Shown: piece by piece, positions 43,556-52,155 of the stretch
How the letters are laid out: every line of letters starts with the position of its first letter
How positions within the stretch are numbered: position 1 is the stretch's first letter
DNA from: Kaistella sp. 97-N-M2
Lineage (GTDB): Bacteria; Bacteroidota; Bacteroidia; Flavobacteriales; Weeksellaceae
NCBI RefSeq assembly: GCF_021513235.1
Contig: NZ_CP090976.1
Span: 1,860,001 to 1,924,000, forward strand
Length of the DNA stretch: 64,000 bases
Direction: 5' to 3'
Translations under genes and position numbers: made by a program
Notes under the pieces: generated by a model
What the model was told of the DNA's origin: nothing
The model's input: only the letters and a program-made list of their open reading frames with translations
Database searches by the model: none

Positions 43556-45364
43556 ATGAAAAATTATTTAATAATATCAGGACTCGCACTTGTTTCTATT
43601 TTTGCATCTTGTTCAGATTTTGCTGATGATTTCCTGACAACGGATTCTGCCTCTTCTTTAGACGAAGCCAAAATCTTCTCTACGGCAAGTTTAGCTGAAG
43701 GTGCAGTAAATGGAATTAAAATTCCCTTCGGCGATACCGAGTCTTATCGCGGTCGGTTTTTGCCCTGGTACGGGATGAATACCGATACCGATTGGTACAA
43801 CGCCTCGGAATCCACCTCCAGTGATAAAGCAGATTTGGCCACATACGACGCCAAACCCAATAACAGCGAAATGAATAAGGTAACCAATGTCTGGGCAACA
43901 GGAATGTACGCAGGTATTGAGAGAGCAAACATTTGTATTCGTGGTTTAAGGGCATATGGAAATCCCACGCCAGGATCCGATCTTGGCTATTTATTGGGCG
44001 AAGCTTTAACCTTGCGTGCGGTTTATTACGCAGATTTGCTGAAAGCCTGGGGCGATGTGCCCGCCAGGTTTGAGCCGATTACACCGGAAACTGTATATCT
44101 CGCAAAATCGAGAGACCTTATTTACAAACAGATAATTGCAAATCTTGGGGAAGCGGCAACTTTGGTTCCGTGGCCCAACGGAAATGCTGCCACCACCTCC
44201 GTCGAAAGAGTGAATAAAGCATTTGTAAAAGGTCTCCGCGCAAGGTTGGCCCTGGCAGCATCTGGCTACCAGCAATATCCGGACGGTGTGAGACGAAGTA
44301 ACGATCCGGAATTAGCCGTTTCGAAAATGTATCCGCTTGCACTCGCCGAAACCCGCGAAATTATCGCAAGCGGGACAGCAAAACTTGAAACATCGTTCGA
44401 AGGCCTATGGAAAAAATACAATCAGGAAAATACTTCCGCGGGCGGCGAATCGCTTTGGGAAATACCGTTTGGCGCGGGTAGAGGCAGAATGCTCTTTACT
44501 TTTGCGGTTACACATACTGGTGTGGACCAGTATCAGGGGAATGGTGCAAACAGAGGTGGCCAGGGCGGCCCTTTGCCCACCGTTTTTTATGATTATGACA
44601 CGAAGGATTTGCGAAGAGATGTTACGTGTGTGCCTTACAAATGGGGTACGCCCAACTCCACAGTATTGACGAATAATTTTCCGACCGCAAAACAGGAATT
44701 AAGCGTACTGAACCGCTGGTTTTTCGGAAAATACAGATATGAATGGATGAGCAGAAGAGTTACTTCTACCAATGACGATGGCGTAAATAAAATGTATATG
44801 CGCTACGGAGAAATCTTATTAATGGCGGCTGAAACGGCAAACGAGCTGGAAGGTCCTGCTGCAGCTGCAGTTTATTTGAAAATGCTTCGTAAAAGAGCCT
44901 TTTCTGCTGCAGATCAGGCGCAAAAAGTAGAGGCATACGTGAATGCTTTAGGCAGTAAAACGGCTATGTTTAATGCTATTGTTGAAGAACAGAAGTTTGA
45001 ATTTACCGGTGAAATGGAAAGAAAACAGGCGCTCATCCGCTGGAATCTCCTCGGATCTAAAATGGCACAGGCAAAATTAGATATGACCGACTTGAAAAAC
45101 CGCACGGGAGCTTACGCCGACGTTCCGTCAACGCTTTATTACAAGTATGCCGCTGATAACGAATCTCTTGTTATCTATGGTTTAAACAGAGGCGAATTTA
45201 CAAATCCGGGAGCAGGCTACACTTCGTTTAACTGGACCGCTTTGTCAGATTCTAAAATTAATTCCCTTTACAGAAATAATCCGGATGCGAAACAGTTTTG
45301 GCCCATCTGGCAGGTCTTTTTAGACTCCAGTAATGGTCTGTTGGTCAATGATTATGGCTACTAG
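43556..45364 (+). CDS. SusD/RagB-family glycan-binding lipoprotein
   Basis: Outer-membrane lipoprotein that captures glycan for the SusC-like channel. The 602 residues start with a lipoprotein signal (LVSIFASC, Cys19), then show TPR-like helices with the SusD landmarks ERANICIRGLRAYG, LLGEALTLRAVYYADLLKAWGDVPARFEP and FVKGLRARLALAASGYQQ. The C-terminal part has MYMRYGEILLMAAETANEL and RWNLLGSKM. Probably specific for pectin fragments. Last gene of its operon; a strong terminator follows at 45387-45438. Confidence 0.96.
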   Translation: MKNYLIISGLALVSIFASCSDFADDFLTTDSASSLDEAKIFSTASLAEGAVNGIKIPFGDTESYRGRFLPWYGMNTDTDWYNASESTSSDKADLATYDAKPNNSEMNKVTNVWATGMYAGIERANICIRGLRAYGNPTPGSDLGYLLGEALTLRAVYYADLLKAWGDVPARFEPITPETVYLAKSRDLIYKQIIANLGEAATLVPWPNGNAATTSVERVNKAFVKGLRARLALAASGYQQYPDGVRRSNDPELAVSKMYPLALAETREIIASGTAKLETSFEGLWKKYNQENTSAGGESLWEIPFGAGRGRMLFTFAVTHTGVDQYQGNGANRGGQGGPLPTVFYDYDTKDLRRDVTCVPYKWGTPNSTVLTNNFPTAKQELSVLNRWFFGKYRYEWMSRRVTSTNDDGVNKMYMRYGEILLMAAETANELEGPAAAAVYLKMLRKRAFSAADQAQKVEAYVNALGSKTAMFNAIVEEQKFEFTGEMERKQALIRWNLLGSKMAQAKLDMTDLKNRTGAYADVPSTLYYKYAADNESLVIYGLNRGEFTNPGAGYTSFNWTALSDSKINSLYRNNPDAKQFWPIWQVFLDSSNGLLVNDYGY

Positions 45365-45386
45365 TAATTCCTAAAATAATCCTTAC

Positions 45387-45438
45387 AACCTGCCTTCTTT
45401 TTTAAAATAATTTTTAAAAGTCGGGCAGGTTTTTTTTC
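45387..45438 (+). terminator. Terminator after the SusD gene
   Basis: AACCTGCC (45387-45394) and GGCAGGTT (45424-45431) form an 8-bp stem with a 29-base loop, followed by a run of T to 45438. Confidence 0.7.
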
Positions 45439-45459
45439 TGTTTAATTTCTCGGTAAACG

Positions 45460-45478
45460 CTCATGAACATCTCATGAA
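45460..45478 (+). promoter_or_regulatory. Direct repeat upstream of the PL1 pectate lyase gene
   Basis: CTCATGAA occurs at 45460-45467 and again at 45471-45478, exactly one helical turn (11 bases) apart. It lies between the SusD terminator and the pectate lyase start at 45528. The LacI-type operator is absent here. It could be a site for another regulator. Confidence 0.35.
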
Positions 45479-45527
45479 TTGAAGTGTTGTCATTCTGATA
45501 AAATTCACTCTTTAAAAAATTAATGCA

Positions 45528-46850
45528 ATGAAAAAATACATTTTCTGTCTGCTATTGAACCTTATTTTCACTTACAATTACACCCAGAACTATTACCTGC
45601 CAACGCCACAGGGCTACGGTGCAAATACGACGGGCGGCGGAAATGCAAGCGCTGTTACTGTTACCACGTTTGCGGAATTAAAATCAAATTTAACTGCGGC
45701 CGGTGCAAAAGTAATCCTGGTTTCCGGTACGATCACAATTCCATCGGGACAGGCGATCAGCGCGGTGGTGACGAACAAATCTCTTATTGGTTTGCCCGGT
45801 GCGACGCTTATTAACGACAATCAAACTTCCGGTGCCGGGATTCTCTATTTGAAACCGGGATCTAATAATGTGATCATCCGTAATTTGATATTCAAAGGTC
45901 CCGGCGCTTATGATATTGATGGAAAAGATAATTTAACGGCCGATGGCGCGCTTAATCTTTGGGTTGACCACTGCGAATTTCAGGATGGGCAGGATGGAAA
46001 TTTCGATATTAAAGGAAAATCGGATAACGTGTCCGTCTCCTGGTGCAAATTCACGTATCTAAAGCCACCTGTCGCAGGCGGGTCGGGAGGGTCCAATGAC
46101 CATCGGTTTTCTAATCTGGTCGGCAGCAGCGCCACCGATTTTCCGGAAGATGGAAAGTACAGCATCACGTTTCAAAATAATTATTGGGGCGAAGGCGTGA
46201 AAGGCAGAATGCCCAGAGCCAGAAATGCAGAACTTCATATAATAAGTTGTTTTTATAATACATCCGTTGCCGGAGCCACAGGAATTGGTTTGGGTGGCGG
46301 CGCCAATAATTCGACGTGCTACGTTCAAAATACGAACTTTAAAAAAGTGGCTACGGTTTTCAGCCCGGCTCCCGGGGACGGTGGTACAGTTGCCATCAAT
46401 TATGTAAATTCCCTTAGAAGTCCATCTAATCTTGGGACCGTTTTGGCTCCAACTTATGTTACAACACCCATTCCGGTGGAAGACGTGGAGGGGATTCTGA
46501 CAGATGCTACGTGTGGCGCCGGCGCTACTTTACAGGTTTCGGCTTCGGGACTTATTACACCGAGTATTTGTACCGGTTTGGGAGTTAAGAATGCTTTCGG
46601 TACTGCGGGTCGGAAATTAGATTGTACACCGACCGCAAACCACGAATTACAAATTAAGATTCCGGCCGCGAACTTCGGAAATACCACATTTCAGGTTTTT
46701 TCTCCCACCGGACAACTGCTTCTTACCAAAAACAAAATTCTTAAGTCCACTTTGTCGACACTCGATGTAAACCAATTACAGTCAGGAATTTATGTGCTTT
46801 CTGGCCGGAATGAGCAGGATTCGCTGCAGTGTAAGTTTTACCGGAACTGA
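45528..46850 (+). CDS. Polysaccharide lyase family 1 pectate lyase with a type IX sorting tail
   Basis: Secreted pectate lyase that cleaves homogalacturonan by beta-elimination. The 440 residues have a signal peptide, then the PL1 beta-helix: VTVTTFAELKSNLTAAGAKVI, LWVDHCEFQDGQDGNFDIKG (vWiDH and calcium Asp), SNDHRFSNLVG and NNYWGEGVKGRMPRARNAELHI (RxPxxR, catalytic Arg region, about residues 220-236). The last 75 residues (NHELQIKIPAANFGN ... FQVFSPTGQLLL ... GIYVLSG) look like a type A sorting domain. It has no LacI operator, unlike its neighbours; a direct repeat sits upstream. Confidence 0.92.
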   Translation: MKKYIFCLLLNLIFTYNYTQNYYLPTPQGYGANTTGGGNASAVTVTTFAELKSNLTAAGAKVILVSGTITIPSGQAISAVVTNKSLIGLPGATLINDNQTSGAGILYLKPGSNNVIIRNLIFKGPGAYDIDGKDNLTADGALNLWVDHCEFQDGQDGNFDIKGKSDNVSVSWCKFTYLKPPVAGGSGGSNDHRFSNLVGSSATDFPEDGKYSITFQNNYWGEGVKGRMPRARNAELHIISCFYNTSVAGATGIGLGGGANNSTCYVQNTNFKKVATVFSPAPGDGGTVAINYVNSLRSPSNLGTVLAPTYVTTPIPVEDVEGILTDATCGAGATLQVSASGLITPSICTGLGVKNAFGTAGRKLDCTPTANHELQIKIPAANFGNTTFQVFSPTGQLLLTKNKILKSTLSTLDVNQLQSGIYVLSGRNEQDSLQCKFYRN

Positions 46851-46884
46851 TAAGCTTCGAAACAAAAAAAATAAAAAAGAATTC

Positions 46885-46929
46885 TTGCACACTTTCTAAA
46901 AATATTTTACATTTGTGTAATCGATTACG
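46885..46929 (+). promoter_or_regulatory. Promoter with LacI-type operator (site 3)
   Basis: -33 TTG (46885-46887), -7 TACATTTG (46908-46915) and the near-perfect palindrome TGTAATCGATTACG (46916-46929; 13 of 14). The start codon of the small secreted protein is at 46974. Confidence 0.8.
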
Positions 46930-46973
46930 ATCGATATAATTAAATAAAAATCAACAACTTAAAATTCATTGTC

Positions 46974-47747
46974 ATGAAAAAAAAATTACTTTCTTTGGTA
47001 GGAGCGCTTCTTATTTCAGCCTTCTCTACAGCACAAACTACAACCTGGAATTTTAGCGATGCTATCTGGCCGGTAAGCTCCGGTTATGCCGCACCAACAG
47101 TTGTCAATAACTTAGGGTTCATCACAGGAACAACTACAACTATGGGCGCGATCGAAGCAAACTCTGCCACGATAGACGGAATTTCTTTTACGCAGCGCTT
47201 AAAATTTAACGGTGGAAGTTATGCCTCAGGTACCACTAATTTTGCCATGCCTACACAGCGAGCCATGTATTTTGATGTGACCGGAAATTCAAGCATCAAA
47301 ATTTGGTACAAAAACGGTGGTGGTGGTAACCGTACACTCTACGTCACGAACGGTACGTCCGTCATCAGCTCATTCCTTTACACAGATTCCACTGTAGGTC
47401 AGGTTGCTTCTGTAAACTACACCGGCGGTGCAGGGAGAATTTACATTGCTGCAGATCAGGCGATGAATGTTTATCAGATTACTGCTACAAATGTTGGAAC
47501 TACCGCAACATTAGGCGCTTCCAACGTTACTAAAAATACCACGCAGGTATACGCGGTTGGAAATCAGGTAAATATTGCTAAAACAGCAGGTAATACTCAA
47601 GTTGAGGTTTACACCATGAATGGTGCTTTGGTAAAAACGCTGAATGCAAAATCTGACACAAGCTTTCAATTATCTAACAAAGGAGTTTACATTGTAAATG
47701 TGAAATCTGACAACGGTTCAGTTTCTACGAAAGTGATGATCAAATAA
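46974..47747 (+). CDS. Small secreted protein with a pectate-lyase-associated (carbohydrate-binding-like) domain and sorting tail
   Basis: The 257 residues have a signal peptide (MKKKLLSLVGALLISAFSTA), then one domain of about 160 residues starting TTTWNFSDAIWPVSSGY with IDGISFTQRLKFNGG, RAMYFDVTGNSSIKIWYK and RTLYVTNG. It resembles accessory domains attached to pectate lyases in this group. It ends in a sorting tail (QVEVYTMNGALVKTLNAKS, GVYIVNVKS, STKVMIK). No catalytic motif is seen, so it may bind pectin without cutting it. It has its own promoter and operator and its own terminator: a single-gene unit in the regulon. Confidence 0.65.
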   Translation: MKKKLLSLVGALLISAFSTAQTTTWNFSDAIWPVSSGYAAPTVVNNLGFITGTTTTMGAIEANSATIDGISFTQRLKFNGGSYASGTTNFAMPTQRAMYFDVTGNSSIKIWYKNGGGGNRTLYVTNGTSVISSFLYTDSTVGQVASVNYTGGAGRIYIAADQAMNVYQITATNVGTTATLGASNVTKNTTQVYAVGNQVNIAKTAGNTQVEVYTMNGALVKTLNAKSDTSFQLSNKGVYIVNVKSDNGSVSTKVMIK

Positions 47748-47775
47748 TAATTTTCATATCCAATTTTTCAGGGAG

Positions 47776-47802
47776 CGGCAATTTATTATTGCCGTTTTTT
47801 TT
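47776..47802 (+). terminator. Terminator of the small secreted protein gene
   Basis: CGGCAAT (47776-47782) and ATTGCCG (47788-47794) form a 7-bp stem with a 5-base loop, followed by eight T. Confidence 0.85.
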
Positions 47803-48383
47803 GTGGGCGACTGTCTCAACTGAAAATTGTACTCAGGAGAAGATTACGATTTCTCATAAGACCATATTTCCGTTGGCAGCTAAGTGATGTTATCAGCTTT
47901 TGTCAATTTGCAGGAAAGCGGCAAATTTAATTAAATTGAGTTTCACGCAGTTCATTCGTTTGATTATTTTCCTATTCGAACCGCCGTTCAGGCACTTATC
48001 TATAAGATTACGTCATCCGCGTTCAGAAAAGATGACTTTCCTAAAGAATTTTTAATAGAGGGGTGAACAGTATGAAAAAGGTAAAATGTTCTCCTAATCC
48101 TTCATGCTCAAAGAAGACGAATTTGGCTTAGATAAAATGTATTTGAAAGGGTAAAGCGTACGAGAAACATTAAAAATTTGCTTACCCTAAATTCATTCGA
48201 TGCAACAATTTATAGGTTTAGAACGTGATTATTAAAACACTTCGACGTATAAGGATGGTCTTACCGTGCACCTTCGCTTCTTAGAAACGTTCGCAGTTTG
48301 TCGGCACTGATTTCCAGACTTCGCTAAATCAATCGCTGTCTATTAATTGAAGTTTTTTCACCGTAGATTATACGGATCGATCA
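47803..48383. other. Gene-poor stretch with decayed coding fragments
   Basis: About 580 bases without an intact ORF. Two short protein-like pieces remain in different frames on the plus strand: FRKDDFPKEFLIEG (about 48018-48063) and LKEDEFGLDKMYLKG (about 48110-48154), each ending in a stop. They look like the remains of one broken gene, identity unknown. No terminal inverted repeats or transposase motif could be recognised. Confidence 0.4.
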
Positions 48384-48415
48384 CAAAAAAAAGGATAGCC
48401 ATTACGCTATCCTTT
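48384..48415 (-). terminator. Terminator of the large pectate lyase gene
   Basis: AAGGATAGC (48391-48399) and GCTATCCTT (48406-48414) form a 9-bp stem with a 6-base loop. On the minus strand it is followed by a T run (to 48384). Confidence 0.85.
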
Positions 48416-48438
48416 CCTGTTAAATTAAAGTCCGGTTT

Positions 48439-50940
48439 CTATTTTTTAAGAACCTTATGATATTGAATTCCCTGATTCGTTTTTACATGAACAAAGTACA
48501 AGCCTGTTTTCAAGGCGCTCAAATTGATGTTTTGGGCTTTTCCCGCCACCGTTTTTACGAGTTGTCCCGCTGCATTGTAAACCGAAATGTTTTCAATATT
48601 CACACTGGATGGAAGAACAAAATTCAAAACCTCGCGCACGGGATTCGGATATAACTGCAATTTTTCATTGTTTTGAGTGGCGTTTTCGGTCGCCAACGTT
48701 CCGGAATATTCCGTTTTAATGTAGTAAAGGTTCGCCGTGTCACCTTTTGAAATAACGTGCGCTCCTGCTGCAACCGCAGGAATTTTTACCACACCGTCAA
48801 CTGCGGTATAACTTACGCCGTCCAGCTTTATTTTTTTCGCAAAACCCGGATCGAAAACCAAAGTCAAAGTCGAAACTGCGGTCGTATTGTATGAAATTTG
48901 GGTGGGCGTTTCTATTTTTAATCTTGCCGTTAAAATTAGGCCATCATACGTAGTAGATCCCGGCGTCGAATTAATGTTGGCTGCCGTGAAGGTATAGAAG
49001 GTGCTGTTTAAACCAGTGGCAGTGAAATTATGAATTAAATCTCCCGATGAAGGTGGATTGTCATCAACCGAAATATTTCCTGTTCCTTCCACCGGTGTTC
49101 CTGCCGAACCGGACGTGGTAACTGTAAAGCTGACATTTGCTGTTGGTGTTCCGGAAACCGTGATCGTTTTCGCAGTGATATCCTTTACAAAAGTAATTCC
49201 ATTCGCAGGCAAACCGCTCACCGTGGCATCATCTGCAGTTCCGCCCCAGGTATAAACCATATTGGCGATTGCACTTCCGCTGGCTACCGTTTGATCGTTA
49301 TTATCGGGTACCAGTAGCGTTTGAGTACTTACCACAACTGGAGTTTCGCCCTGCACATAAACCAATCCCGACTGGTAGTTAACAAGTAACGCTTTTAACG
49401 CCGAATTAATGGCGTAAGAAGTATCATCTACCGCGTTGTTAAAGGCAAAGGAAATATCGCCTCCGGAAACACGGCCCGCATACTGCATTACCTGATCTCT
49501 GGCTGCCTCCGGCTCCTGAACAACAAGAGTGTTGATGTAAAGCGCCGGATTCGTATCAAAATTATTATAAGTATTTCCGCCTTTTTTAGATTTGATGCTG
49601 GCTGGGATTACTTCGCCTCTGGTGCTCGTAACTACCGCATCAAATTCGATAGGATTGTTCACCGCATCGTATGCCGCAAAACGTTGCTGCCCGCTCATCA
49701 TATTATTGAAAGCTTTGATGGTTCCGCCTGCTTCACCGGAAAAGGTTCCTTCGGCGCCGTTAAAAGTATCCGTTCCCTGCTGCGAGGTCAACATAGGATA
49801 TTTCGCATTTCTAAAATAATTTCCTTCCATAAATACAGAAGAACCTAAGGTTGACCCCGCACCGTATTTTGAATTTCCATCGTAATAATTGTTGTAAACG
49901 TGAGCAGAATAATATCTTACCCGTGGATGGCGGGAATCGGAATGATCATACCAATTATGGTGATAGGTGATATAAAGGTCTGCCATGGTACCTTCACTTA
50001 AACCTAAAAGATTGCTTTTACCACTGTCCCAAAAATGGTTATAAGAAAAAGTAACGTCTGTAGATTTTTTACAGTCCAGCGCGCCATCGCCTTTCACCTG
50101 ATCAGCGTCGCCGCCGGCAGCGCCGTAAAACATATCGCAGTTATGAACCCAAATGTGATCATTTCCCTGCTGTAATCCTACATTGTCACCTTCGTTGGCA
50201 TCAGTTAACATGAAACCGATATTTCTAATCTCAATATTAGAAGCATTCTTCACGCGAATTCCCCAACCGTTTGCCACAGCATCGGATCCAACTCCTTCGA
50301 TGGTGATGGAGCCATTTGCATTGTTTTTATTTTCAACTACGATGTCTCCTGCCAACATATTGCTGAGGTCCGTAATATTTCCGATCATTCGCACGACCAA
50401 AGGTCTGGAATCGCCTCCTTTTTTAAAGCCGTCCAGAATATTCTGTAAACCGATGCATGGATTTGAAGTGGCACCCGTGACGTTTAAAGAAACCGTGTTT
50501 TTTGTGTTTTGGGTAATGTAAATAACCAGAGCGTTATTTTTTAGAGTTCCGTCGAAATTATACCCACCCGGCAATCTTCCGCCACGGTAGGCAAAACCGG
50601 TTCGGTCATGTGCAACCACGTTGATAGGCGAAGATGCTGTTCTTGCTCCCTCTACGCCGTCGGTTACTGCTGCAACTTTAAGGGTATAAACACCCGCAGC
50701 CAAGCCCAGAACATCTGCACGAAAATAAGAACCATAGCTTCGGATCAACTGCGTATCAATCTTTTTGTCGGTGAAACCACCGCCGGAATAATAAACGTTA
50801 TAACTGTCGGCATTTTCCACCGGCTCCCATTTGATATAGGCCGATTCAAGCCAGCCCGTTTCTTGTGTGATGGTTACAGACTGCGCCTGTAAGGTAAATG
50901 ACATTATTAGGAATGCCAAAAAAAATAGTAATTTTTTCAT
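48439..50940 (-). CDS. Large modular pectate lyase with type IX sorting domain
   Basis: The 833 residues are modular. A signal peptide (MKKLLFFLAFLIMSFTLQAQ) is followed by a fibronectin-III-like domain (about residues 21-110) and a PL1-type pectate lyase domain (about residues 113-500) with IWVHNCDMFYGAAGGDADQ, KSTDVTFSYNHFWDSGKSN and YHHNWYDHSDSRHPRVR (catalytic RxPxxR). Then come an Ig-like segment (about residues 550-632), a further accessory domain starting LIHNFTATGLNSTFYTF, and a sorting domain (NEKLQLYPNPVREVLNF ... GLYFVHVKTNQGIQYHKVLKK). Secretion by the type IX system to the cell surface or medium is inferred. Monocistronic, with operator site 4 upstream. Confidence 0.92.
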   Translation of the reverse strand: MKKLLFFLAFLIMSFTLQAQSVTITQETGWLESAYIKWEPVENADSYNVYYSGGGFTDKKIDTQLIRSYGSYFRADVLGLAAGVYTLKVAAVTDGVEGARTASSPINVVAHDRTGFAYRGGRLPGGYNFDGTLKNNALVIYITQNTKNTVSLNVTGATSNPCIGLQNILDGFKKGGDSRPLVVRMIGNITDLSNMLAGDIVVENKNNANGSITIEGVGSDAVANGWGIRVKNASNIEIRNIGFMLTDANEGDNVGLQQGNDHIWVHNCDMFYGAAGGDADQVKGDGALDCKKSTDVTFSYNHFWDSGKSNLLGLSEGTMADLYITYHHNWYDHSDSRHPRVRYYSAHVYNNYYDGNSKYGAGSTLGSSVFMEGNYFRNAKYPMLTSQQGTDTFNGAEGTFSGEAGGTIKAFNNMMSGQQRFAAYDAVNNPIEFDAVVTSTRGEVIPASIKSKKGGNTYNNFDTNPALYINTLVVQEPEAARDQVMQYAGRVSGGDISFAFNNAVDDTSYAINSALKALLVNYQSGLVYVQGETPVVVSTQTLLVPDNNDQTVASGSAIANMVYTWGGTADDATVSGLPANGITFVKDITAKTITVSGTPTANVSFTVTTSGSAGTPVEGTGNISVDDNPPSSGDLIHNFTATGLNSTFYTFTAANINSTPGSTTYDGLILTARLKIETPTQISYNTTAVSTLTLVFDPGFAKKIKLDGVSYTAVDGVVKIPAVAAGAHVISKGDTANLYYIKTEYSGTLATENATQNNEKLQLYPNPVREVLNFVLPSSVNIENISVYNAAGQLVKTVAGKAQNINLSALKTGLYFVHVKTNQGIQYHKVLKK

Positions 50941-50966
50941 TTTTGAATTGGTTAAATTAGAGTTCG

Positions 50967-50997
50967 TTACATTAATGTAATGGATTACACAAATCTA
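50967..50997 (-). promoter_or_regulatory. Promoter of the large pectate lyase with LacI-type operator (site 4)
   Basis: On the minus strand the -7 box TAGATTTG (50997-50990) is directly followed by TGTAATCCATTACA (50989-50976; 13 of 14). A second perfect palindrome TTACATTAATGTAA (50967-50980) overlaps its far end by 5 bases and shares the TGTAA/TTACA half-sites. It may be an additional repressor contact. Confidence 0.75.
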
Positions 50998-51138
50998 GAA
51001 AAAAAATTGAAACATTAAATTATTTTTGTAAAAAAATATTAAAAACGTTGCAAAGTCAGTAATATTCCGCTCCTTTCACCATCGATTTTTCGGATTATGT
51101 TAATTTTTGCCTTAGAAGGCTTAAATAAAAGTGCTTTT

Positions 51139-51184
51139 TTTGCCCTCGTCGCCAAAATTTTTTAGATTTGTGTAATCGATTGCT
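51139..51184 (+). promoter_or_regulatory. Promoter of the esterase-GH28 operon with degenerate LacI-type operator (site 5)
   Basis: -33 TTTG (51139-51142), -7 TAGATTTG (51163-51170), then TGTAATCGATTGCT (51171-51184; 12 of 14, with the right half-site weakened). The ATG is at 51204. The divergent pectate lyase promoter lies about 170 bases away. Confidence 0.7.
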
Positions 51185-51203
51185 AAAAATCATAAAAATT
51201 TTG

Positions 51204-52106
51204 ATGTTCAGATATTTCTTTTTCCTCTTCTGCTTTGTTCCAGTGAAGACGGTCTTTTCTCAAATGATAAAAGATACTGCCTTCTCTGTTAATTCAGCGT
51301 ACGAAAAAAACATCAAAAATTATCCGTCAATAAAGAAAGTAAGACTTCAGCTTAGTCCGCACCTACAACATTTACGGGATGTCGTTTACAGCACGGCTGC
51401 CGGGAGACCGCTCCATTTCGGCGCTTTTATTAATGAAACACAGGAAATGTTACCCGCGGTAATCATAATTCACGGCGGTGGCTGGAAATCAGGTTCGAAA
51501 GAAATGCAGAATCCATTGGCACAGAAAATCGCTGTCGCCGGCTATCAAACATTTACTTTAGAATATCGACTTTCCGACGAAGCGAAATATCCCGCAGCAA
51601 TTGATGATGTACGCGACGCTATTAATTTCATCAAAGAAAATTCAGAAAAATTTAAAATTAACGCAGCGAAGATTGCCATCTTGGGTTGCTCTTCCGGTGG
51701 ACAAATGGCCGCCTTAATTGGTGCAAAATATTCAGCGAAAGTAAATGCCGTTATCGACGTAGACGGTATTTTAGCGTTTCATCATCCCGATTCCGAAGAG
51801 GCAAAAATGGCTGCATTATGGTTGGGCGGATCTTATGAAGAAATTCCTCAGATTTGGAACGATGCGTCGGCTCTAACTCATGTTTCAGAAAAAACACCTC
51901 CGTTTTTATTCATCAACAGTCAATTCAAAAGATTCAGTGCGGGACAGAATGATTTTATACTGAAACTGAATGAATTTGGCATTTACTCTGAGGTGCGAAA
52001 AATTGAAAACAGTCCGCACCCTTTTTGGCTGTTTGATCCCTGGTTTCAGCCGACGATTGGTTATATTACGCAGTTTTTAAATCTACAATTCAAAAATAAT
52101 AATTGA
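51204..52106 (+). CDS. Secreted alpha/beta hydrolase, probable carbohydrate esterase
   Basis: The 300 residues have a signal peptide (MFRYFFFLFCFVPVKTVFSQ) and an alpha/beta-hydrolase fold of the esterase/lipase type: oxyanion-hole motif IIHGGGWKSGSKEM (about residues 90-103), TLEYRLSDEAKYPAAIDDVRDAI, the nucleophile elbow AILGCSSGGQMAALIG (GxSxG, about residues 160-175) and a late His in NSPHPFWLFDP. Position at the head of a pectin operon suggests deacetylation or other de-esterification of pectin. The exact ester is unknown. I use the ATG at 51204; the frame upstream crosses the operator. Confidence 0.82.
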   Translation: MFRYFFFLFCFVPVKTVFSQMIKDTAFSVNSAYEKNIKNYPSIKKVRLQLSPHLQHLRDVVYSTAAGRPLHFGAFINETQEMLPAVIIIHGGGWKSGSKEMQNPLAQKIAVAGYQTFTLEYRLSDEAKYPAAIDDVRDAINFIKENSEKFKINAAKIAILGCSSGGQMAALIGAKYSAKVNAVIDVDGILAFHHPDSEEAKMAALWLGGSYEEIPQIWNDASALTHVSEKTPPFLFINSQFKRFSAGQNDFILKLNEFGIYSEVRKIENSPHPFWLFDPWFQPTIGYITQFLNLQFKNNN

Positions 52107-52155
52107 TGAGAATGAGGTTTTCAAATCCTGATCATTAAAATTTAAAAATTTACCT

